Positions 1 to 6,696 of a stretch of DNA of 6,696 bases are shown piece by piece. The stretch's first letter is position 1, and the number at the start of each line of letters is the position of its first letter. The stretch is from Actinomycetota bacterium (GTDB taxonomy: Bacteria; Actinomycetota; Humimicrobiia; Humimicrobiales; Humimicrobiaceae). The stretch covers positions 1 through 6,696 of the forward strand of contig JAMCQQ010000356.1 in NCBI GenBank assembly GCA_023379515.1, read 5' to 3'. The notes under the pieces are model-generated. The model was not told the origin of the DNA and searched no databases. It saw nothing but the letters and a program-made list of their open reading frames with translations. The position numbers were made by a program, and so were the translations under genes.

Positions 1-455
1 CCTTTATAATCGAAAGAATCAAGGGTGGGAACGTAGGTCCTGGACCGGTAATGGATATGCATAATAATATTATCGGGGAACACAAGGGTTTCCCATTTTA
101 TACCATTGGTCAAAGAAAAGGTCTGGGTGTAAGTCATACCGAACCATTATATGTAGTTTCAATAAATGCAGAAAAAAATCAGATTATTGCCGGTACAAAA
201 TCGGACCTGAAAGCAAAAGCATTAATAGCGGGCAATCTGAATTTTTTAATAGACAACATACCTGAAAACCTGTCGGCAAAAATAAGATATAACCATAAGG
301 ATGCAAAATGTGTTTTAAAGCTTATTGATGGTAAGTGCATTGTTAAATTCGATGAATTTCAGGAAGCGATCACACCGGGCCAATCAGTGGTTTTCTATAA
401 TGGCAACATTTTAGTTGGCGGGGGCATCATTGAAAAAGCTATTAAAGATTTGTAA
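1..455 (+). CDS. mnmA: tRNA-specific 2-thiouridylase MnmA, C-terminal part (truncated by window edge)
   Basis: The reading frame is open from the left edge (first full codon at base 3) to the TAA at 453-455, giving about 150 residues with no start in the window. MnmA activates U34 of Lys, Glu and Gln tRNAs with ATP in the cytoplasm and replaces the 2-oxygen with sulfur relayed from a cysteine desulfurase such as IscS. The recognisable signature is the run GEHKGFPFYTIGQRKGLGV, followed by EPLYVV. It lies at the junction to the beta-barrel C-terminal domains of the family. The ending (TPGQSVVFYNG, then a glycine-rich VGGGII strand) is the normal MnmA C-terminus. The PP-loop and the catalytic cysteines lie upstream, outside the window, so activity cannot be judged. 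The ATG at 51 is internal and is not the gene start. In many Gram-positive genomes mnmA lies beside iscS and an Rrf2 regulator gene, which fits the next gene here. The family call is secure. Confidence 0.95.
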   Translation, partial: FIIERIKGGNVGPGPVMDMHNNIIGEHKGFPFYTIGQRKGLGVSHTEPLYVVSINAEKNQIIAGTKSDLKAKALIAGNLNFLIDNIPENLSAKIRYNHKDAKCVLKLIDGKCIVKFDEFQEAITPGQSVVFYNGNILVGGGIIEKAIKDL

Positions 456-472
456 TTTTTTTAAAGATTATC

Positions 473-500
473 TTGACATTTCAAAAATATAAATTATAAT
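473..500 (+). promoter_or_regulatory. Consensus sigma-70 (sigma-A) promoter of the Rrf2 gene
   Basis: TTGACA at 473-478 and TATAAT at 495-500 both match the housekeeping consensus exactly, with a 16-base spacer. Transcription should start near 506-508. This leaves an untranslated leader of about 45 bases before the ATG at 551. It is the clearest promoter in the window and could also serve the downstream sulfur genes, because all later gaps on this strand are under 100 bases and none holds a comparable promoter. The exact start is inferred from spacing only. Confidence 0.85.
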
Positions 501-502
501 TC

Positions 503-528
503 ACTACCAATACTATATTATTAGTAGT
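503..528 (+). promoter_or_regulatory. Candidate operator over the Rrf2 transcription start
   Basis: Two nested inverted repeats lie directly downstream of the -10 box: ACTAC (503-507) with GTAGT (524-528), and TACTA (511-515) with TAGTA (522-526) around a 6-base centre. Their position over the predicted transcription start is where an autorepressor would bind. Rrf2 proteins such as IscR, NsrR and CymR are dimers that bind AT-rich palindromes, commonly in their own promoters. The half-sites are short and the background is AT-rich, so chance is a real alternative. I do not match it to a published IscR or CymR consensus. Confidence 0.4.
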
Positions 529-550
529 AAATTACAAGAAGGTAAGCAAA

Positions 551-994
551 ATGCGAATTTCAACAAGAACAAGATACGGGATGAGACTTATGATCTATTT
601 GGCCCGAAATTTTAACAACGGATATTCATTGTTAAAAGATGTTGCAAAAAGTGAAAGCATTTCAGAAAAATACTTAAGTTTGATAGTAATACCTCTTAAA
701 AGTGCCGGTTTTTTAAATGCTATCAGGGGTTCTCATGGAGGTTACTGCCTCTCAAGACTGCCTTCCGAAATAAGTATAAAAGACATAATTGAGACCATGG
801 AAGGAGATTTATGCCTGCTTGAATGCGTAAAGAATAAATCAGCTTGCGAACGGTCCGGTAATTGTGTCAGCAGGGATTTATGGTTGGGGCTAAGCAATGA
901 AATAGTGGATTATCTTAATTCACTGACTCTTGCGGATATTATTAATATGCAAAATAAAAAAAATGAACAGCTGGTTAATAATTATTATATATAA
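551..994 (+). CDS. Rrf2-family transcriptional regulator with a cysteine cluster
   Basis: This 147-residue protein has the usual Rrf2 length. The N-terminus (MRISTRTRYGMRLMIYLA) is typical. A winged helix-turn-helix follows at about residues 26-68, and its wing contains the signature RGSHGGY. The linker region holds C88, C92, C99 and C105. The pattern C92-X6-C99-X5-C105 is close to the three-cysteine cluster that binds [2Fe-2S] or [4Fe-4S] in IscR and NsrR, and the cysteines are followed by a conserved tryptophan (W111). The start is supported by the Shine-Dalgarno stretch AAGAAGG at 536-542, eight bases before the ATG, and by the consensus promoter upstream. Because the next genes make cysteine and homocysteine, a CymR-like role in sulfur control is plausible. 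The cluster also permits Fe-S or redox sensing, as for IscR. Family membership is clear, but the ligand and targets are inference, so no gene symbol is given. Confidence 0.93.
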   Translation: MRISTRTRYGMRLMIYLARNFNNGYSLLKDVAKSESISEKYLSLIVIPLKSAGFLNAIRGSHGGYCLSRLPSEISIKDIIETMEGDLCLLECVKNKSACERSGNCVSRDLWLGLSNEIVDYLNSLTLADIINMQNKKNEQLVNNYYI

Positions 995-1037
995 AATTTA
1001 GGAAACTAATATTTAAATTAACTAATACTAAATTATC

Positions 1038-1862
1038 ATGAACGAATTGCTTGAAAAAAAAATAAATAAGCTAAGAGATTACCTGGGATCAATTGATTCA
1101 GCGATTGTTGCTTTCTCGGGTGGAGTTGACAGCACTTTTCTGCTTAAAACAGCATCGGATATTCTTAAGGATAAAGTAATAGCAGTTACAGCAAAATCCC
1201 CTACTTTGACGCAAGCAGAATTAAAAGACTCTAAAAATATAGCGCATTTATTAAAGGTAAAACAGGTTATTATTGAAACCGGCGAACTGAGTAATAAATT
1301 ATTTACGGCAAACGATATGGAAAGATGTTATTACTGTAAGGATGAGCTTATGGGATTAATTTCAAAATATGCTAAAAAAAATAATTTCAGTTACATTTTC
1401 GATGGCTCGAATTATGAAGATATGGATGACTGGCGACCTGGAGTTAAAGCTATAAAAAAATGGGGAGTTGTCAGCCCATTAAAGGAAGCGGGATTAACAA
1501 AATTGGAAATCAGAACCGCTTCAAAAAAGCTTGGCCTTCCTACCTGGGATAAACCTGCTGCAGCATGCCTTGCAAGCAGGATTCCTTATGGAACCAAAAT
1601 TACCAAAGAAGTGCTTCAAAAAATAAGCAGCGCCGAATCGATACTTAAAAAACTTGGCTTCAGGCATGTCAGGGTAAGGCACCATGGAAATATTGCAAGG
1701 ATAGAAGTACCGGCCCATGATATGCCGGAGATTCTGAAAGATAAAATTAAAAATACAGTTGTAAGATCATTTAAAAAGTTAGGCTATATTTATATTACTC
1801 TGGATATCGAAGGATATACAACAGGCAGCATGAATAAAGCATTAAATTTAAATAAAAAGTAA
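1038..1862 (+). CDS. larE: LarE-like ATP-dependent sulfur transferase (PP-loop family)
   Basis: The protein has 274 residues, normal for LarE. The PP-loop ATP-binding motif SGGVDS is at residues 27-32. The family hallmark KPAAACLASRIPYG starts at 172 and contains C177, equivalent to the sulfur-donating cysteine of Lactobacillus plantarum LarE (C176). LarE adenylates the pyridinium carboxylate of the nickel-pincer cofactor precursor and transfers sulfur to it. In the L. plantarum enzyme the sulfur comes from its own cysteine, which becomes dehydroalanine. Here a CYYC pair (C97, C100) is also present. Together with C177 this could bind an Fe-S cluster, as described for a catalytic LarE subtype from Thermotoga. 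No larA, larB or larC is in the window, so the substrate is open and the symbol denotes homology only. The start is fixed by an in-frame TAA at 1029-1031 just upstream, but there is no good Shine-Dalgarno sequence. The gene lies 43 bases after the regulator on the same strand and is probably cotranscribed. Confidence 0.88.
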   Translation: MNELLEKKINKLRDYLGSIDSAIVAFSGGVDSTFLLKTASDILKDKVIAVTAKSPTLTQAELKDSKNIAHLLKVKQVIIETGELSNKLFTANDMERCYYCKDELMGLISKYAKKNNFSYIFDGSNYEDMDDWRPGVKAIKKWGVVSPLKEAGLTKLEIRTASKKLGLPTWDKPAAACLASRIPYGTKITKEVLQKISSAESILKKLGFRHVRVRHHGNIARIEVPAHDMPEILKDKIKNTVVRSFKKLGYIYITLDIEGYTTGSMNKALNLNKK

Positions 1863-1928
1863 AGAAATTTTACAGACAAGCTTTATAAATCACTAAAAAA
1901 GTTTTGCTCATTAATAATAAATAAATAA

Positions 1929-3245
<1,317 letters not shown>

Positions 3246-3310
3246 TACAGGAAAATTTATAAAAAGATTTAAAATATATGATATGGTTAAATCAAGTATA
3301 AGGAGGGCAA

Positions 3311-4237
3311 ATGTCAAAAATCTATGAAGACATAACAAAAACAATTGGCAACACGCCTCTTGTAAAAATTAATAAATTAAATAAAAATCCTAACACTATA
3401 CTTGTCAAACTGGAATCCTTTAATCCTTATTCAAGTGTAAAGGACAGGATAGGTATCGCTATGATAGAAGCTGCTGAAAAAGAAGGAAAAATTAATAAAG
3501 ATACAGTAATTATTGAACCCACAAGTGGTAATACTGGGATATCTTTAGCGTTTGTTGCAGCAGCAAAGGGCTATAAGCTGATTCTGACAATGCCCGAAAC
3601 CATGAGTATTGAACGAAGACAACTGCTAAAAATTCTGGGTGCGGAACTTGTGCTCACAGATGGCACAAAAGGAATGAATGGAGCGGTTGCAAAAGCTGAG
3701 GAATTGGTAGCTGAAACCAAAAACAGTTTCATGCCGCAACAATTTAACAATCCTGCAAATCCTGAAATCCACAGAAAAACAACAGCAATAGAGATCCTTA
3801 ATGATACCAATGGAAAAGTTGATATATTCATTTCAGGAGTTGGAACCGGAGGTACAATTACCGGAGTTGGCGAAATTTTGAGAAAGAAAAACCCCAATGT
3901 CAAACTTATTGCCGTCGAGCCCAAGGATTCACCTGTTCTCTCAGGGGGAGCACCCGGCCCCCATAAAATTCAGGGAATTGGAGCAGGTTTTATACCAAAA
4001 GTATTAAACAGGGATCTGATAGATGAAATTATCCAGGTAACAAATGAGGATTCCGGTGCTATGTCCCGCCAGCTTGCCAGAGCGGAAGGGATACTGGCAG
4101 GTATATCAAGCGGTGCAGCGTTTTGGGCAGCGCTTCAGGTGGCTAAAAGAAAGGAAAGCAAGGATAAAATAATTGTAGCAATACTTCCCGACAGTGGTGA
4201 GAGATATCTTTCTACCTGGCTTTTTCAAAATATTTGA
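3311..4237 (+). CDS. cysK: Cysteine synthase (O-acetylserine sulfhydrylase)
   Basis: The protein has 308 residues, the usual length for bacterial CysK. It would form L-cysteine from O-acetyl-L-serine and sulfide with PLP. Visible motifs are TIGNTPLV at the N-terminus, SSVKDRIG with the PLP lysine K44, the substrate loop TSGNTG (71-76), the glycine-rich phosphate-binding loop GVGTGGT (176-182), QGIGAGFIP (about 221-229), GISSGAA (264-270) and the C-terminal [11 protein letters not shown]. The start follows a perfect AGGAGG (3301-3306) four bases before the ATG, so translation is probably strong. No serine acetyltransferase gene (cysE) is nearby, so O-acetylserine must come from elsewhere. CysM-type enzymes and cystathionine beta-synthase are relatives. 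The length, the lack of a CBS domain and the loop motifs favour CysK. The gene sits 65 bases after metY and about 80 bases before metX on the same strand. Confidence 0.93.
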   Translation: MSKIYEDITKTIGNTPLVKINKLNKNPNTILVKLESFNPYSSVKDRIGIAMIEAAEKEGKINKDTVIIEPTSGNTGISLAFVAAAKGYKLILTMPETMSIERRQLLKILGAELVLTDGTKGMNGAVAKAEELVAETKNSFMPQQFNNPANPEIHRKTTAIEILNDTNGKVDIFISGVGTGGTITGVGEILRKKNPNVKLIAVEPKDSPVLSGGAPGPHKIQGIGAGFIPKVLNRDLIDEIIQVTNEDSGAMSRQLARAEGILAGISSGAAFWAALQVAKRKESKDKIIVAILPDSGERYLSTWLFQNI

Positions 4238-4317
4238 AATAATATAAATTATTAAGATTAATATCTGATTATTAAAAGAGATGTTTGTTTATAAAAATAT
4301 GGAAATATGAAGTTAGG

Positions 4318-5484
4318 ATGAGTGAAAAATCGAAACTAAATCACAATAACAGTGTAGGGATTGTGAAAACAAAATTTTTCAATTTTGCAGAAAGGCCAAA
4401 TGAGCTTATTCTGTCAAACGGTGTAAAACTGGGTCCGATAACTATTGCATATGAAACCTATGGCGAGCTCAATGCCCAAAAAGGCAATGCAATTCTGGTA
4501 TTTCATGCACTGTCTGGAGATTCTCATGCAGCGGGCTACAATAGTGCGGATGATACCAAACCGGGCTGGTGGGATATGATGATTGGACCTGGCAAACCTT
4601 TTGATACCAGGAAGTTTTTTGTTATTTGTGCAAATGTCATTGGGGGTTGTAAAGGTTCCACCGGTCCATCTTCGATAAATCCGGAAACAGGAAAACCTTT
4701 TAGTTTGGCATTTCCGGTTATTTCAATCAAGGATATGCTCATACCGCAGAAAAAATTGCTGGAGCATTTGGGAATCGAAAGATTATTTTGTATTGGCGGC
4801 GGTTCCATGGGTGGTATGCAAGCTCTTCAATGGCTCGTCACTTACCCTGGCACCACCCGGAGTGCACTGCTTATAGCAACTTCTCCAACCCATACCGCTC
4901 AGGCAATTGCTTTTAACAGCGTCGGCAGGTTTGCCATAATTTCTGACCCTAATTGGAACAATGGAAATTACTATGGCAGACAAATACCAAAGACGGGACT
5001 TTCAATCGCCAGGATGATAGGCCACATAACATACTTAAGCGAAATATCAATGCATAAGAAATTTGGAAGAGAGTCTATTAAAGCTGCCAACAACCCGCTT
5101 TCTAACTTCATCAGCGAATTTGAAGTTGAAAGTTACCTTCAGCATCAGGGTGAAAGTTTTATTAAGAGATTTGATGCAAATTCTTACCTTTATATTAGCA
5201 AAGCAATTGATGATTTTGATATAACAGATGGCTATAATAATCTTTCGGAAGCATTCCGAAATATCAAAGCAAAATGTCTAGTTATATCTTTCACCTCTGA
5301 CTGGCTTTATCCAAAAGAGCAGTCCATGCAAATTGTTAAGGCTTTAAAAATAAACGGTGTAGAAACTACTTATACCAATTTCGAATCTGAGTATGGACAT
5401 GATTCTTTTTTAATTGAAGATGAAAGACTGAAAAAACTATTTACTGGATTTTTATCATCAGTTGAGACAGCATCCGGAGAGTAA
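4318..5484 (+). CDS. metX: Homoserine O-acyltransferase (MetX; acetyl donor assumed)
   Basis: This alpha/beta-hydrolase-fold enzyme transfers an acyl group from acyl-CoA to homoserine, activating it for MetY. From the ATG at 4318 it has 388 residues. Conserved blocks are LGPITIAYETYGELN, HALSGDSHAAGY, GWWDMMIGPGKPFDT and NVIGGCKGSTGPSSI. The nucleophile elbow GGSMGGMQ carries Ser163. Asp328 (in TSDWLYP) and His361 (in GHDSFL) complete the triad. An in-frame TTG at 4285 would add 11 residues (start MFIKIW), preceded by AAGAG at 4276-4280. I prefer 4318 because MetX proteins usually begin close to the SVGIVKT segment and because MSEK is a typical beginning. The Shine-Dalgarno match for 4318 is weak (GAAG, 4309-4312). 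Some MetX-family members are succinyltransferases and sequence inspection does not settle that, but the neighbouring metY favours acetyl. The TAA at 5482-5484 lies five bases before metW, indicating a tight operon. Confidence 0.93.
   Translation: MSEKSKLNHNNSVGIVKTKFFNFAERPNELILSNGVKLGPITIAYETYGELNAQKGNAILVFHALSGDSHAAGYNSADDTKPGWWDMMIGPGKPFDTRKFFVICANVIGGCKGSTGPSSINPETGKPFSLAFPVISIKDMLIPQKKLLEHLGIERLFCIGGGSMGGMQALQWLVTYPGTTRSALLIATSPTHTAQAIAFNSVGRFAIISDPNWNNGNYYGRQIPKTGLSIARMIGHITYLSEISMHKKFGRESIKAANNPLSNFISEFEVESYLQHQGESFIKRFDANSYLYISKAIDDFDITDGYNNLSEAFRNIKAKCLVISFTSDWLYPKEQSMQIVKALKINGVETTYTNFESEYGHDSFLIEDERLKKLFTGFLSSVETASGE
5476..5481 (+). promoter_or_regulatory. Ribosome binding site that fixes the TTG start of metW
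   Basis: GGAGAG lies within the last codons of metX, eight bases before the TTG at 5490. No ATG or GTG in frame is near this point. The metW N-terminus must begin here for the protein to have its usual length, so this site supports a TTG start and points to translation coupled to metX. Confidence 0.7.
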
Positions 5485-5489
5485 AATAA

Positions 5490-6071
5490 TTGAAAAAACT
5501 TGGTATTATAAAAGATTGGGTTAAAGAAGGAAGCAAAATACTGGTTCTTGGCAGCGGTGGGGGTGAGATTTTAAAAATTCTTGGCATTGAAAAAAAGACT
5601 CGCGGCTTTGGCATTGATATTGATGAGGAAAAAGTTTTTCAGGCTATTTCTCAGGGTTTATCAGTCATCCAAGGAGATATAAATAAAGATCTTTCAGACT
5701 ATCCTAAGAAATCTTTTGACTATGTTATTGCTCACGACATCATCCAGATTATGAACAATCCTGATAAAACTTTGAAAAAATGTCTTGAAATAGGCAATAA
5801 AGTCATAGTGAGTTTTCCAAATTTTGCTTATATAAAGTTAAGGCTTTACATCATGTTCTCAGGCAGAATGCCAAAAACCAAACTGCTCCCCTACGAATGG
5901 TATAACACTCCAAACATTCACCTTTTTACAATCAGGGATTTCGAAGAACTTTGCGCCAAAGAAAAAATTAAAATAATTTCCGAAAGATTCAGCGGTTTCG
6001 GTAAAAAAGAAATTCCGGGGTTTCTTATTCCTAATATTTTTGCAGAGTTTGCATACTTTCTGGTTGAATGA
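5490..6071 (+). CDS. metW: MetW, methionine biosynthesis protein (methyltransferase fold)
   Basis: This 193-residue class I methyltransferase-like protein is of normal MetW length. The family signature is clear: VIVSFPNFAY (about 105-114), SGRMPKTKLLPYEWYNTPNI (124-143), then a conserved HLF and DFEEL. QGDINKDLSDYP (61-72) and the DYVIAHDIIQ strand are also typical. MetW is nearly always encoded next to metX. In several proteobacteria it is reported to be needed for full homoserine acyltransferase activity, but its chemical role is unsettled. The SAM motif I is unusual. Most relatives read LDLGCGDG, whereas here it is LVLGSGGG (18-25), so the acidic residue is replaced by V19. D43 and D45 in GIDID may still bind the ribose. 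The start is TTG, supported by GGAGAG upstream and a five-base gap from metX. The gene ends 12 bases from the convergent sugar transferase, closing the sulfur operon. Confidence 0.92.
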   Translation: MKKLGIIKDWVKEGSKILVLGSGGGEILKILGIEKKTRGFGIDIDEEKVFQAISQGLSVIQGDINKDLSDYPKKSFDYVIAHDIIQIMNNPDKTLKKCLEIGNKVIVSFPNFAYIKLRLYIMFSGRMPKTKLLPYEWYNTPNIHLFTIRDFEELCAKEKIKIISERFSGFGKKEIPGFLIPNIFAEFAYFLVE

Positions 6072-6083
6072 TTTTTCTTAAGG

Positions 6084-6656
6084 TTAATTACCACCTTTAA
6101 AGGTCAGCACCACTTTTACAGTCTTTAGAAAAATTTTAAAATCCATAAAAGTTTTATATTCATACACATATATCCTGTCAAATTCTGCCTTCTCCGGAAT
6201 TGTTATGCCATCCCTGCCATTTACCTGTGCCAGTCCTGTCAACCCTGGCCGCACTTTATCTGTGCCTAATTCTTTCCTGAGCCTTATCTGCTCTACCTGG
6301 CCTAAATGAGAGGGCCTCGGACCCACAAAGCTCATATCCCCTCTTAAAATATTAAAAAGCTGGGGGAATTCATCAATGCTAAACCTGCGTAAAAACTTTC
6401 CAACCTTTGTAATCATTTTTTCACGGTCCTTGAGTTCTTCGGCAGGAATATCTGCCGTACCCTCTCTCATTGATCTGAACTTAATAATATTAAAACATCT
6501 GTCGTTTAATCCAACTCTTTTTTGCAGAAAAAAAATACTACCGGGGGAATCAATTTTTATAAGAATCGGTATTATGATCCAAAAGGGTAAGAATATTATT
6601 ATCAGAATAATCGCAGCGGAAAGGTCAAAGGACCTTTTCATAAACTTACGGATCAT
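6084..6656 (-). CDS. Monotopic sugar-1-phosphate transferase (polyprenyl-phosphate, bacterial sugar transferase family)
   Basis: With the ATG at 6656 the protein has 190 residues, the size of the minimal PglC-type enzymes that move a sugar-1-phosphate from a UDP-sugar onto undecaprenyl phosphate at the inner membrane face. KRSFDL (7-12) leads into one hydrophobic stretch (about 12-34) with a proline at 24, as in the re-entrant membrane helix of PglC. The catalytic core follows: FFLQKRVG (42-49), FNIIKFRSM (55-63), RRFSIDEFPQL (90-100) with the Asp95-Glu96 pair, FVGPRP (110-115) and RPGLTGLAQVNGRDG (136-150). There is no N-terminal multi-span domain as in WcaJ or WbaP. The sugar cannot be told from sequence. 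A GTG at 6668 would add four residues, and an ATG at 6641 would still keep KRSFD. I chose 6656 because its ATGA overlaps the stop of the gene before it. The gene belongs to a polysaccharide or glycan locus extending to the right. Confidence 0.93.
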   Translation of the reverse strand: MIRKFMKRSFDLSAAIILIIIFLPFWIIIPILIKIDSPGSIFFLQKRVGLNDRCFNIIKFRSMREGTADIPAEELKDREKMITKVGKFLRRFSIDEFPQLFNILRGDMSFVGPRPSHLGQVEQIRLRKELGTDKVRPGLTGLAQVNGRDGITIPEKAEFDRIYVYEYKTFMDFKIFLKTVKVVLTFKGGN

Positions 6657-6696
6657 AACATGTACCACATTTCTTTTTCATTAAAATCAGGTATCA
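6653..6696 (-). CDS. 3' end of an upstream minus-strand gene (truncated by window edge)
   Basis: On the minus strand one frame is open from the right edge (first full codon at 6694) through 13 codons ending in EKEMWYML and a TGA at 6655-6653. This TGA overlaps the ATG of the sugar transferase as ATGA, the classic arrangement of translationally coupled genes. The other two minus frames both have stops within this stretch before the transferase start. Thirteen residues are too few to name a family. A glycan-assembly gene is likely from context only. Confidence 0.45.
   Translation of the reverse strand, partial: IPDFNEKEMWYML

Noticed and set aside
431..470. Intrinsic terminator after mnmA, suggested by seven Ts at 456-462
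   Set aside because: No GC-containing stem precedes the T-run. The only nearby structure is a direct repeat TTAAAGATT (442-450 and 461-469), which does not fold as a terminator.
1521..1718. Minus-strand open frame of 65 codons
   Set aside because: It is antisense to the conserved C177 region of the LarE-like protein and has no independent support.
3571..3924. Open frame of 117 codons on the minus strand
   Set aside because: It lies wholly inside cysK, whose motifs are unmistakable. The antisense peptide has low-complexity hydrophobic composition and no recognisable domain, so it is a shadow of the sense codons.
4238..4253. Inverted repeat AATAAT-ATAA-ATTATT just after cysK
   Set aside because: It is made only of A and T in an AT-rich gap, has no T-run to act as a terminator and no match to the other candidate operators.
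4281..4310. Nine-codon mini-ORF (ATG at 4281, TGA at 4308-4310) before metX that might be a leader peptide
   Set aside because: It is not rich in Met or Cys, its AAGAG lies directly against the ATG with no spacing, and no attenuator stems are visible.
4536..4983. Two overlapping minus-strand open frames within metX
   Set aside because: Both are antisense to conserved MetX blocks, including the nucleophile elbow. They lack sensible ribosome sites and resemble no protein family.
6376..6684. Plus-strand open frame of 102 codons
   Set aside because: It is antisense to the catalytic and membrane part of the sugar transferase. Its hydrophobic run mirrors the transmembrane codons of the real gene.

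Overview
The window is AT-rich and gene-dense. It looks like chromosomal DNA from a low-GC, probably anaerobic bacterium with an ordinary housekeeping gene order. The proteins resemble families shared by clostridia, deltaproteobacteria-like lineages and several uncultured phyla. MetW together with a LarE-type protein does not fix a phylum, so I leave the taxon open. I see no rRNA, tRNA, CRISPR array, insertion sequence or phage gene. No gap between genes exceeds 100 bases.

Layout. Positions 1-455 (+) are the 3' part of mnmA, the tRNA 2-thiouridylase gene. A consensus sigma-70-type promoter follows (473-500), with inverted repeats over the predicted transcription start. It drives an Rrf2-family regulator (551-994) that carries a cysteine cluster. 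On the same strand follow a LarE-like PP-loop sulfur transferase (1038-1862), O-acetylhomoserine sulfhydrylase metY (1947-3245), cysteine synthase cysK (3311-4237), homoserine O-acyltransferase metX (about 4318-5484) and metW (5490-6071). On the opposite strand, converging on metW with a 12-base gap, lies a small monotopic sugar-1-phosphate transferase (6084-6656). It overlaps by four bases the last codons of another minus-strand gene that runs off the right edge.

How the genes work together. metX acylates homoserine, metY puts sulfide into the acylated homoserine to make homocysteine (direct sulfhydrylation), and cysK puts sulfide into O-acetylserine to make cysteine. metW is the usual partner of metX. 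mnmA and the LarE-like protein both move sulfur through ATP activation. The theme is therefore sulfur assimilation and sulfur transfer, and the Rrf2 protein is the obvious candidate regulator, either a CymR-like cysteine sensor or an Fe-S sensor. The minus-strand genes belong to a different locus, probably surface polysaccharide or glycan assembly.

The most interesting points are the LarE-like protein, which has three cysteines compatible with an Fe-S-type LarE yet no larA, larB or larC nearby; a possible shared sequence element in front of the regulator and the LarE gene; and a MetW with an altered SAM-binding motif I. I did not find clear evidence of a wholly new system.
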